Shown here: positions 7,826-17,118 of the stretch, one piece after another
How positions within the stretch are numbered: the first letter of the stretch is position 1
Layout: each line of letters starts with the position of its first letter
The notes under the pieces: generated by a model
Seen by the model: the letters and a program-made list of their open reading frames with translations, nothing else
The model's database searches: none
Told to the model about the DNA's origin: nothing
From: an uncultured Bacteroidales bacterium
Lineage (GTDB): Bacteria; Bacteroidota; Bacteroidia; Bacteroidales; WCHB1-69
NCBI GenBank assembly: GCA_905233625.1
Contig: CAJOFJ010000019.1
Coordinates: forward strand, 1 to 64,000
DNA: 64,000 bases
Direction: 5' to 3'
Translations under genes and position numbers: made by a program

Positions 7826-9292
7826 TTATATCTCAACATAAATCGGCTCTTTATCTTCACATGCAGACTTGATTCCAAACAATACCTCATTATTTAGAAC
7901 TTTCCCCGAAAAATCTGCTGCTTTCAATAAAAGAATTGAACATAACTTATGTAGCCTTAAACTAACAGCAAACATTTCATCTTGCTGCGCTTGTATGGGC
8001 TTTTTCTCACTGCTTAAAGTACCATGGAAAGTCGAATTTCGCATATTTATAGCTTTCTTATCTGCTTTTGTCAACACATATCCATATTTAGAAAAACATG
8101 CCTCCAATTTGTTGCTATTGGGTGCACTGTTGAGATTGTTTGATATTCGCTTTGTGAAAATACGTTTTGCTTCTTCATCGAGCCTCTCTATGCCATCAAG
8201 TGCTTTCAACAAAACTGGAACAATTTCTTGATTATAACGGTCTTGTGGTACAGTTGGTGGCAAGTCTTCTTCATTCTTTAACAGCGTAGTCGTAATGGTT
8301 TCCAGCGTCACATGAAAGAATGGTTTCTGATACATAATATTCATCAAACTGCCATCTATCAACATACTGGTAGCAAGCAGTATATCATTTGATTTATAAC
8401 ACAGTTGAGCCAGTTTACTAAATGCGTCAATAGTAACTATTGACTCATCTTCATAATACCACTTCACCCCTTCACCAGGGTTGTTTTCAATCGATTCTAA
8501 GGCATATTGTTGATAATCATACTGTCTTAACCATTCAACTATAAGATTCTTTTGTGGGTTTAATATTTTATAAGGACAATACTTTGTCTTCCTCAAAGAC
8601 ATAACTTCAACTCCAATAATCTGAGAGAAATCCGACACATTTCCAGCTACATGAAAGCAATAATCACCATACCGCTTCCCCAGCACAAGACCCAACGCAT
8701 TAGTCACAGACAATACACGACGATCCATCTCGTCATAAGTAATAGCTTCAGTGGATTCAACAATCATCCAATGATGGTTCTCAACATTACTGGAATAAAC
8801 ATTCACCTCATGTCCATCCAAATTTGCGACAATCAAATTACTAAAATGATGCGAACCATAATCATCAGCGTAGTTACGACCTTTTACTTTTAGAAACCAT
8901 TCATTATTATCAATTGGATAGATAAAACGCCAATAATAGTTGTGTCCTTCTGCAATAGTGCTTTGCGTAAGCTTGTAAAAACGAACATCAAAGTGTTGTA
9001 CCAAATGACCATCCATTATTATTGTACCCTCAAAGGAAGCACTATAAGAAGGGGTCTTATAGATTGCATTATCTGTTTTTAGTTCCAGTTCAGGAAGATT
9101 CTCCATACTGGAAGCTGAAGGAACTACATTAATTGTCGAATCAAACTCCAAGTCAATATGTTCTGGATTAACAATCAACTTGTTGGAAACTGGCACACCC
9201 TCAATTCCGCCCACATTGCAATTTTCCATGTGGAGGATGTCATTAATGGCTTTTATAGTAGGTTTAATTATAAATCTGGATAATTCTGTCAT
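7826..9292 (-). CDS. HEPN-like (Apea-type) putative ribonuclease, last gene of four-gene putative defence operon
   Basis: 488 aa; C-terminal helical region with M-RNSTFH-G (Rx4H motif, 8024-8041); 4-nt ATGA overlap with upstream gene. Confidence 0.6.
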   Translation of the reverse strand: MTELSRFIIKPTIKAINDILHMENCNVGGIEGVPVSNKLIVNPEHIDLEFDSTINVVPSASSMENLPELELKTDNAIYKTPSYSASFEGTIIMDGHLVQHFDVRFYKLTQSTIAEGHNYYWRFIYPIDNNEWFLKVKGRNYADDYGSHHFSNLIVANLDGHEVNVYSSNVENHHWMIVESTEAITYDEMDRRVLSVTNALGLVLGKRYGDYCFHVAGNVSDFSQIIGVEVMSLRKTKYCPYKILNPQKNLIVEWLRQYDYQQYALESIENNPGEGVKWYYEDESIVTIDAFSKLAQLCYKSNDILLATSMLIDGSLMNIMYQKPFFHVTLETITTTLLKNEEDLPPTVPQDRYNQEIVPVLLKALDGIERLDEEAKRIFTKRISNNLNSAPNSNKLEACFSKYGYVLTKADKKAINMRNSTFHGTLSSEKKPIQAQQDEMFAVSLRLHKLCSILLLKAADFSGKVLNNEVLFGIKSACEDKEPIYVEI

Positions 9293-10518
9293 TTTGAGTC
9301 ATTTTCTTGCAATCTAAAAAACTCATCCACCAGATCACTCTTTGTAAAATACGCCATTAAAACTTTATACAGCACATTTTCGCTGGTTTCAGTTGTATAT
9401 GGTATTTTAGCATTATCAATCTTAAATGTTTTATAGCGAGTTCTTGCCTCGCCCTTGCTTTTAAGGCTGTTCCTTTTTGCCTCTATTCCGTTTTCGCTAT
9501 AAAATACATATTCATGGTCAATATGTGTGATATACTCTTTGCCACCAGCTTCAATATATTGCAAATGAACCACTTGCGTTACAAAATTATCCTGATCATG
9601 AGGCCCGTCCTCGAGAACTTCTTCAAACGTAATGCCTTTTTCATCTTGCTGGACTATCAGCCAGTCATTCACCCAATCTCTGTCATAATATTTGCTTATT
9701 CTGTCAATAGTAGTCAGTGAACCACTATAACTCACTCCAAAATCTTTTTCCTCAAACACACAACCTATTTCTGTGATTCCGTCTCCACAAATATTGTAAT
9801 CAGGTCTAATTGAAAGTTCAAACACATTTTCTTTTCGCCATCTGGCTATTAACATCAACAAATCCGATGGGATGTGACGTAAAAGCACGTGGGTGTTTAG
9901 TTGTGGTATATAAACCCTTGGAGGCATACAGTCTTTTAACTCCCAATCACTATCCAATTGCAACAGATGATAATGATCGTCTATGTGCCCTTCTACCTCT
10001 TTTGAATTAAGATAAGTTTCAAGTGGACACCCTTTATAATAATCCAAGAACTTACCGTATTGGCATTTCTTATAGTATTCAAAAAGATTTGAGAGTAGCA
10101 CCCATTTCCAATCTTTTAAATACGGTAAAAAATCGCAAAGTGAACGACAATTATTTTCCACATACCAATCCCAATCCAAAACAGAAAGATATTCCTTCGT
10201 TTTGACTATGGAGTTTTCACAATAGGCAAACTCATAATCATTCTCTGCCATCAATTGCTCCCTTGTCCGTTTGCTTATTTCCTCTTTTTTCTCCCTTCTT
10301 ACTTGTTCAAGGACAAATTCTCTAAACGATTTATCATTCACTAATAAAGAGATTTGTTCAATAATCTCGTCTTTCTGGGCTGTTTCATTGAATATCTTTA
10401 TGAAATCGAAATCGTTTTTTTGTCCAGCCCTTTGATAGATGGCTGTTTCGTGATCGAAATAACGTTTTCGACATTCTTCAAAAAATGTGACGATGGTTTT
10501 ACCGAGCAACTCTTCCAT
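9289..10518 (-). CDS. Hypothetical protein of putative defence operon (409 aa)
   Basis: Long ORF coupled at both ends (ATGA at 9289-9292; TAATG at 10518). No family recognised. Confidence 0.8.
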   Translation of the reverse strand: MEELLGKTIVTFFEECRKRYFDHETAIYQRAGQKNDFDFIKIFNETAQKDEIIEQISLLVNDKSFREFVLEQVRREKKEEISKRTREQLMAENDYEFAYCENSIVKTKEYLSVLDWDWYVENNCRSLCDFLPYLKDWKWVLLSNLFEYYKKCQYGKFLDYYKGCPLETYLNSKEVEGHIDDHYHLLQLDSDWELKDCMPPRVYIPQLNTHVLLRHIPSDLLMLIARWRKENVFELSIRPDYNICGDGITEIGCVFEEKDFGVSYSGSLTTIDRISKYYDRDWVNDWLIVQQDEKGITFEEVLEDGPHDQDNFVTQVVHLQYIEAGGKEYITHIDHEYVFYSENGIEAKRNSLKSKGEARTRYKTFKIDNAKIPYTTETSENVLYKVLMAYFTKSDLVDEFFRLQENDSK

Positions 10519-12800
10519 TACTTATCCGATTGATGGTTAACAAAAGGCTTTATCGTTTCCACATCGTCAGTTTTCCCTTCGTCCGTCGTCTTATAGTGAA
10601 CCTTCAAACATATCATATCATATTGTTCCTTAAAGAACAGCTTAGGTGCCCACAAAGCATGGAAAACGGAATACATATTTTTCTCGTCACCCAATTTCTT
10701 CAGGTATTCTTCTGTAATGGTATCTTCGTGTCCTTCCACTTTCTGAACCGACATCCATAACCCATATTCATTGAATTTATCAAGCTCCATTGATACCTTC
10801 TGTTCTTCACTAGGTTCTTGGAACTCAATGTAAGGTCTGTCTTCCTTTAGTGTTATATATATGCGCCTGGAGAAATATTGCGACGGGCAGTCCAACAGCA
10901 TGATTTTCATTCCCCGGTAGCTATATATGCGGTCTTGTTCTTTTTTCAGTTCTCCAACCCTGTCCATATAATAATCCAAGGAGATACCAAAAGCGATTGC
11001 ATAGTGCCTTCCGTTAACCTGTAGTTTGTCAAATGCATCAAAAAGAAGCCCTGAATCAATTGTGTAATCAGCTTGCATACGTTCTTGGAAGAATGAACTT
11101 GCAAAAAGATGACTAAACGTGTGCCACATACTGCCAAACTCACATTCTTCAATTCCAACATGACTTATATCAGGATTGTCTTGGAAGGCAGTACTGGGAT
11201 ACAATTGGCTAATTGATGAATCAAGATTATAGCATGTATTCCTATCAAACCTTTTACCCCATATATCACCGAAGGGTGACATTGCCATCAACAAACGACC
11301 ACTTACCTCATTTTCAAGCTTTTTAATCTTATCTGGATTATTATGTTGGTGCTGTTTGAGGTATTTGATTTTTTCGTCGATACTGCTTTGTATGCCTTTT
11401 AATATTTGTTCTGGCGATTGTATCACTTCATTTTCAAGGTTATTGGCCGGATCAAGAATCTCATCCATATCGTTTATTCGTATGGAAGCCAATGCTTCTT
11501 TGTTATTATTTATCCTTTCTATCCAATACTTCAACACGTCTAAATCCCTTTTATACTTGGCCAATTTTGCCTGGTTATCAGGCAATCCCATTGTGCGGAA
11601 AACAAAATCTCTTCCATAAGGGTAATCAATAACATACAATCGATAGAACAATAATGCCAAGTAAGAATTGGCAGCTCCTATTATCTTACCACCCGTTATG
11701 CCATGCATATTAGGCATTGGGTATCGTTCTTCATAATAAGTCACCTCCCATAGCCTGTCCTCATTCAAATAACCAAACAAATGGAGAATATGTGCTAAAT
11801 CGGACGGAACCAATGGATATTTGGGAGGCTGCGACTGGGTATAGAACAGCATTTGCTCAAGAAGACCATATTTACCCTGTTGAAGCAGCATAGCACACAG
11901 CATCACATGAAACTCTTCGAACTTTATGCGTTGTTTGTGTCTATCTTCAACTTGCTCTTCCGTGTAATGCTCGTTTGTTTCCTCATCAATTTCAAACTCT
12001 GAAATTTCATTCATGAAGAATTCAAACTTCTGTGAGGCTGATTTCCAGTAGGCCATTATCCACTCGTCTCTGTTGTAATACAATTGCAGACGAAGATTTC
12101 TCCAAAGTATTCTATATGTTTTGTCGGTTACTATGCTTTTGTATAAAATCAATGATGTAAGCAACGAATTCCCATTATTCACAGATATAGGCTTACGTTC
12201 CCCTTTGCAAAGGTTCTCGTTAATTCTTGTTACAGCATCATAGAAATAATCATCCAATTCAAGCGGTCTCCCCTTGCATAAGATTAGTTTTTTTGATACA
12301 TAATCATACCAGCGTTCATATACAGATTGAACTAAGTTCTCATCTGCCGAAGCAAGAAGCACTGATGTTAAGTCTGACCATTGGGTGAAATATTCTGCCT
12401 CTTTTTCTGTCTTTCCTGCTTTTGCTGAAGCATCGTAGTCGTCCAGAATACGAGTTTGCAGTTTGCCCGCATCATAATAAGTCAAGATCATATTGAAAAG
12501 ACGGAAGGCAAAATAGATCAACACTACTGCTGCCAAACATTGTACAGCAATCAGGTAACGTGCATGCTGACACCCATCCATCAAAAAAGGAAACAAAACT
12601 GCTAACACCAAATTGAGTATCAGCAAAACTTTGAAACCCTTAAAAGCTTTCTCCTCTAAAAAGCGTGCTGTTAATTTTGTGGAGTGATACTTAACATCAA
12701 TCTTTTCAATGCAGCCCAATATCAATGGATATGACAGACCAAATAGAGCAGATAATATCGATAAAACTCCGCTGTATGTGTAATTGAGAAAGTCAAACAT
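10518..12800 (-). CDS. Large protein with N-terminal TM helices, putative defence operon (760 aa)
   Basis: Hydrophobic segments near N-terminus (SILSALFGLSYPLILGCI; VLLILNLVLAVLFPFLM; LIAVQCLAAVVLIYFAFRLF) followed by a ~640-aa soluble region; no known domain recognised. Confidence 0.8.
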   Translation of the reverse strand: MFDFLNYTYSGVLSILSALFGLSYPLILGCIEKIDVKYHSTKLTARFLEEKAFKGFKVLLILNLVLAVLFPFLMDGCQHARYLIAVQCLAAVVLIYFAFRLFNMILTYYDAGKLQTRILDDYDASAKAGKTEKEAEYFTQWSDLTSVLLASADENLVQSVYERWYDYVSKKLILCKGRPLELDDYFYDAVTRINENLCKGERKPISVNNGNSLLTSLILYKSIVTDKTYRILWRNLRLQLYYNRDEWIMAYWKSASQKFEFFMNEISEFEIDEETNEHYTEEQVEDRHKQRIKFEEFHVMLCAMLLQQGKYGLLEQMLFYTQSQPPKYPLVPSDLAHILHLFGYLNEDRLWEVTYYEERYPMPNMHGITGGKIIGAANSYLALLFYRLYVIDYPYGRDFVFRTMGLPDNQAKLAKYKRDLDVLKYWIERINNNKEALASIRINDMDEILDPANNLENEVIQSPEQILKGIQSSIDEKIKYLKQHQHNNPDKIKKLENEVSGRLLMAMSPFGDIWGKRFDRNTCYNLDSSISQLYPSTAFQDNPDISHVGIEECEFGSMWHTFSHLFASSFFQERMQADYTIDSGLLFDAFDKLQVNGRHYAIAFGISLDYYMDRVGELKKEQDRIYSYRGMKIMLLDCPSQYFSRRIYITLKEDRPYIEFQEPSEEQKVSMELDKFNEYGLWMSVQKVEGHEDTITEEYLKKLGDEKNMYSVFHALWAPKLFFKEQYDMICLKVHYKTTDEGKTDDVETIKPFVNHQSDK

Positions 12801-12824
12801 GGTTCACTTCTTTAAGTTTAGTTT

Positions 12825-13127
12825 TTATCGCCCAACATTTCCACTTTGGTCAAGAAAACAATTGATAAAATCAACATCTCGTTTCATCATATCATTATGC
12901 TCATGTTGAACACGTCGAATGGAGTCCAATTGATCTGATACATTATTCAATATTGCCGTCAAACTGTCAGCTTGTGTGCGTGCAGTTGAATCCAGACTGG
13001 CCTTTTGCCTAACCTCTTGTTTTCTCGCTTTGTTAAATCGAATGTCATTTCTGATAGCAAGAAATACTATGGCTGCACCCAAAATGCCCAAAGCTAAGAT
13101 AACAATTTTATTTGCATTCTTCATCAA
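12825..13127 (-). CDS. Small single-TM/coiled-coil protein, first gene of putative defence operon (100 aa)
   Basis: N-terminal TM KIVILALGILGAAIVFLAI then charged helical region; 24 bp upstream of the 760-aa gene. Confidence 0.7.
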   Translation of the reverse strand: MMKNANKIVILALGILGAAIVFLAIRNDIRFNKARKQEVRQKASLDSTARTQADSLTAILNNVSDQLDSIRRVQHEHNDMMKRDVDFINCFLDQSGNVGR

Positions 13128-13257
13128 TTATCCTCTTTTAATACAAAACCCTTCCTACATTAGAAAATCATCTCCTCCACGACCAAAACAAATAGCTACA
13201 AACCACCCTCCTCCCCCACATACTTTCAAACCCTTCATAATTATCAACTGTCAATTA

Positions 13258-13659
13258 TCAATTGTCAACTATCAAAATCCCCTCCACCTCATGCTCCACA
13301 AACGGCCCTTCCTTGCACTCGAAGATGACGGAACCCGGCTCCAGGGCTTCTACGGTGTGCAAGACATTCTTTCCTACATTCACGCCGTAGCGGCCTTCCG
13401 ATGGGTTGAGGACCATGTCGTCGATAATGGTGCCGTCGTCGTTGTAGGTGATGACACGTATCCTACCACGCAACACAACAAATGTCTCCTCTTTCTCCGG
13501 ATGGCGATGAATGGGGATGTTGGCACCCGGTTCCACGGCATTCAGAAAACGGTGGCACTTCTCATCCAGACTCTGATGAAAGTTCAGATTCATCCGCAGC
13601 CGGGGCGATGCTTGGGCCCGGGCAGTCAAACAGTCAAGTATCTCATTGTCTATAACCAT
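13258..13659 (-). CDS. WbuC family cupin fold metalloprotein
   Basis: MNLNFHQSLDEKCHRFLNAVEPGANIPIHRHPEKEETFVVLRGRIRVI...HTVEALEPGSVIFECKEGPF. Confidence 0.88.
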   Translation of the reverse strand: MVIDNEILDCLTARAQASPRLRMNLNFHQSLDEKCHRFLNAVEPGANIPIHRHPEKEETFVVLRGRIRVITYNDDGTIIDDMVLNPSEGRYGVNVGKNVLHTVEALEPGSVIFECKEGPFVEHEVEGILIVDN

Positions 13660-13849
13660 ACTGCTTTCTCCTGATCTGAAAATGTGTCACCCCCTCCGTC
13701 TTCCCCCTTATTTTGTGTCATACAATTGGCAAAAATAAAAATTTTTCTTCTTCTGTCACTATGCTCCCTAAAACTTTTTGTCCTCCTTGAGATAAATATT
13801 CACCATACATCTTCCGTCTGACATCCGCCCTCCCCTTTCGGTTAATCCC

Positions 13850-14690
13850 TTATGGCTTCAACAAATTGATCGGAGCCACATACACTCCGTCTTCACGCCT
13901 GTATGCACCACCAACAGCAGTCAGCACCAACAAGAACGATGGTGCCTTCTCATCGCTTTTCTCCACAATCTTGTCACGAAGCGTCTTCAGCGATTTTGCC
14001 CCGTCGTCAATCAAGTCGTCACCGCCAAGCTTAATCTCAATACCACCCCAACGTCCATCGTGCGCTCATTGCTCTGGCGTATATCCGATATGATGGTCGA
14101 TACCGCCGCCTCGCTCGAAATATTGCGGGCATAGCTCCTCAGAATCATCCTCATCACCTCGGGTTTCTTGTTGCGGAACCGCTCGTTCTCGCTATCCTCA
14201 AACACGAATAATCCGTTATTAGTACTGTTGCGATAAATTTCTATAGGAATTAACCACTGGACAGGATATTACAGAAAGATGTAACCTCGGAGAGGTGTGA
14301 TGCAAGCAGTGCAATTAACACCACACAAGCCGTCAGGCGTAGTGTGGTGGATGAGACACTCACGCTATACAAGCATCTCGGAGAGATGCGACAAGCTATG
14401 CTGGATGGTAGAGAGATGTCGCATATCTCCGATATGCACCTGATGCATTGCCCCTATTGTCACCAAACTGCGCTTCGCTTGTATGGTGTTAATTGCGCCT
14501 GTCGGCACATCTCATGCCTTCGGCATGCCGTCATAGCCAATACAAAATATACTGTCATCATTGCACTTTCATTCAAATCAAAAAAACAAAAAAACCGCAC
14601 AAAAACATTTGAATCAACATGTTAAATATTGATGCTGAAAATTTATCGCAACAGTACTAATCCGTTATAATAGTTTTTCGTGATTTTAAA
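13850..14690 (-). pseudogene. C-terminal remnant of a DUF4143-like ATPase, frameshifted and interrupted by a MITE
   Basis: Reading across the MITE gives FKITKNYYNG|LFVFEDSENERFRNKKPEVMRMILRSYARNISSEAAVSTIISDIRQSNERTMD, then a different frame RWGGIEIKLGGDDLIDDGAKSL...EDGVYVAPINLLKP*. No intact upstream portion. Confidence 0.75.
14220..14659. mobile_element. 440-bp MITE-like non-autonomous element with 21-bp TIRs and 9-bp TSD
   Basis: Left end TAGTACTGTTGCGATAAATTT..., right end ...AAATTTATCGCAACAGTACTA; flanked by ATCCGTTAT (14211-14219) and ATCCGTTAT (14660-14668); no transposase ORF inside. Confidence 0.9.
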
Positions 14691-14731
14691 CTCCCAAGAT
14701 TTTCAATTAGAAATTCCCAAGATTTTCAATT

Positions 14732-14832
14732 TACATCACATCTGCACCCTGATCTTCAGGAAGCCATGTCCAAGTCTGAAATGCATTTATTCCCCAAAAA
14801 ATACAGGTGTCACAGACCTGTCCCCCCGCCAT
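14732..14832 (+). repeat. Dispersed ~100-bp repeat, copy B
   Basis: tacatcacatctgcaccctgatcttcaggaagccatgtccaagtctgaaatgcatttattccccaaaaaatacaggtgtcacagacctgtccccccgccat. Confidence 0.75.
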
Positions 14833-15224
14833 TTGAGCCCCTTCTCAGACATTCATGTGACACAGAAAAAGGCTAGACCCTTCATCGGAATCTGACCTTA
14901 AATTATAAGCTATAAACAGTAAGCGCTAAGCAACAGGTAGGCCGTAAGCCCCTAAGGCATCGCCGCAACTTGCGTCCAGCGTTTTGACGATTTGTGAGTG
15001 AGCTTTCCTGTATAACGGGAAAATTTCGGTTCGTTGTTGTGCAGGAAAGCAAACAAATTATCAAAACCTGACGGGAAAGTACATTTACCGATGTTTTTGT
15101 AATGCATAAAAACAACTTTTTGTTTAATAAAATTTTTATATTTTTGCAAAATATAATTGAAAACAGTGATAAAACTAAAGTATGCCATCACAAATTGAGA
15201 TCGCATATTTAGAATCAACAACTT

Positions 15225-15854
15225 ATGAACGAAAATTTATCAATCACCAGCAACACCATTGAAAACCTAATCTTCGAAATCAGAGGTGTGAAAGTTATGT
15301 TAGACTACGATTTGGCCGCTATTTACGGTGTGGAAACCAGAACGTTAAATCAGGCTGTAAAGAGGAATATCGAAAGGTTTCCCGAAGATTTTATGTTCAT
15401 GCTTTCAGACAAAGAATGGAGAGATTTACATGCTAACTTGTTGACTACTAATATGACATCACAATTTGTGATATCATCCATCAACAAACGGAAGAAATCC
15501 ACCCCTCCTTACGCTTTCACAGAACATGGTGCGGTGATGCTCGCTTCGGTGCTTCGGAGTCCGAGTGCCATTCAAATGAGTGTGATGGTGACGAGGGCGT
15601 TTATTGCCATGCGGCAGGCTATAACTAATATGCTATCTTTTGATTTTAAAGTCGAGCATTTGTCCCATAAAGTTGACCAATTAAACGCCTATGTTGAAGA
15701 AATCCTGCATGACCAAAATGACATCAACGATATACAAGAACAGATTAACAATGAGGTGGCCATACAAATCGAAGTAATTAACGAGGCTCTTGACCAGTTA
15801 CGAGAAAAGAAAGCATCCCCACAAAATCCAATAGGGTTTAAACTTGGAAACTAA
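15225..15854 (+). CDS. ORF6N domain-containing protein
   Basis: IENLIFEIRGVKVMLDYDLAAIYGVETRTLNQAVKRNIERFPEDFMFMLSDKEW...AFTEHGAVMLASVLRS. Confidence 0.92.
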   Translation: MNENLSITSNTIENLIFEIRGVKVMLDYDLAAIYGVETRTLNQAVKRNIERFPEDFMFMLSDKEWRDLHANLLTTNMTSQFVISSINKRKKSTPPYAFTEHGAVMLASVLRSPSAIQMSVMVTRAFIAMRQAITNMLSFDFKVEHLSHKVDQLNAYVEEILHDQNDINDIQEQINNEVAIQIEVINEALDQLREKKASPQNPIGFKLGN

Positions 15855-15914
15855 TACTGGAAATTTATGTACCTTTGCAGCTGAAATTCAGCTTGTCACC
15901 TAAAAAAAAAGATC

Positions 15915-16397
15915 ATGCCCACATTCACCATCCGGGCGGCGAGGGAGAACGAGGCCGCCACTGTTCTGGAATATATCAAGAAACTGGCTAAGTATGAAAA
16001 ACTTGCCCATGAGGTGGAGGCCACCGAGGAAGGTCTCCACGAGGCTCTCTTCGTGCGCCACGAAGCGGAAGTAGTGTTTGGGGAGGAAGATGGCAAAATC
16101 GTCGGCTTCGCTCTCTTTTTCCATAATTTTTCCACTTTTGTGGGACGAAAAGGCCTTTATCTGGAAGATCTCTTCGTGCTGCCAGAGAAGCGAGGCCTCG
16201 GTTACGGAAAAGCCCTGCTGCAACATTTGGCCAAGCTGGCACTGGAGCGCCACTGCGGCCGCATGGAATGGGTTTGCCTCGACTGGAACCAGCCTTCCAT
16301 CGACTTCTACAAGAGCATCGGCGCCGTTCCCATGGAGGATTGGACTATCTATCGCCTCACCGAAGATAAACTGAAAGAGTTTGCAGGAATAGTTTAA
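15915..16397 (+). CDS. GNAT family N-acetyltransferase
   Basis: FTIRAARENEAATVLEYIKKLAKYE...YLEDLFVLPEKRGLGYGKALLQHLAKLALERHCGRMEWVCLDWNQPSIDFYKSIGA. Confidence 0.93.
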   Translation: MPTFTIRAARENEAATVLEYIKKLAKYEKLAHEVEATEEGLHEALFVRHEAEVVFGEEDGKIVGFALFFHNFSTFVGRKGLYLEDLFVLPEKRGLGYGKALLQHLAKLALERHCGRMEWVCLDWNQPSIDFYKSIGAVPMEDWTIYRLTEDKLKEFAGIV

Positions 16398-16530
16398 CAC
16401 AGTCTGTAGAGACATGCCATGACGCATCTCTCCATTGCCAGAAATATTTTAGAGACGGGGAGCAACCCCGTCTCCACATTCCCTATAAAAACAAGGTGTA
16501 TCTATACTTTTCCTACGAAGTGTCGTGTCT

Positions 16531-17060
16531 TTATTTCAACAGCTGCGCTGTGTGGTTTTTGGTATCGACTTTGCCGATGGCGTCGATGATAACACCTTGT
16601 TCGTCAATAACGTAGGTGGTCCGTAGTGTACCTTCGGTCACCTTGCCATACATCTTCTTCTCGCCCCAGGCCTCATAGGCTTTCAGGATAGAATGATCGG
16701 TGTCGGCGATGAGATGGAAAGGCAACTCATATTTGGCAATAAACTTCTGATGTGAGGCGGCAGAGTCTCTGCTTACACCCAACACCTCATAGCCCATGGC
16801 GAGGCTCGCAGGTCGCAGGCCTCGGCGGTGCAACCCGGTGTACTATCCTTGGGTTAGAAATAAAGCACTAATTTCTTTCCTGCGAAATCTTTCAGGGAAA
16901 CGGACTTTCCGTTTTCGTCAACGCCCTCAAAATATGGGGCTTTTGTTCCAATCTGTAACATTTTTCTGTTTTTTTTGACTTTGAATGACAAAAATAGCAT
17001 TTTTTCAGGAAATGTCGTATTTTTGCATTCTAAATTATCAGGATTTCCGAAATGGCTCAT
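16531..17060 (-). pseudogene. bcp: Peroxiredoxin (BCP-like), disrupted by a stop codon and a frameshift
   Basis: N-part LQIGTKAPYFEGVDENGKSVSLKDFAGKKLVLYF then TAA (16854-16856) directly followed in frame by PKDSTPGCTAEACDLRA; remainder SLAMGYEVLGVSRDSAASHQKFIAKYELPFHLIADTD... is in another frame. Confidence 0.85.
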
Positions 17061-17118
17061 TTTATAACACCCCCATTTTGCTGTGCGGCATCCTGATTAA
17101 CATCACAAACAGAATAAA

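Noticed and set aside
12976-13674. 232-aa plus-strand ORF
   Set aside because: Overlaps antisense the WbuC-like gene and the small TM gene; composition is not coding-like.
14952-15221. 89-aa minus-strand ORF upstream of ORF6N gene
   Set aside because: No recognisable domain; overlaps promoter region of the divergent ORF6N gene and low-complexity repeats.
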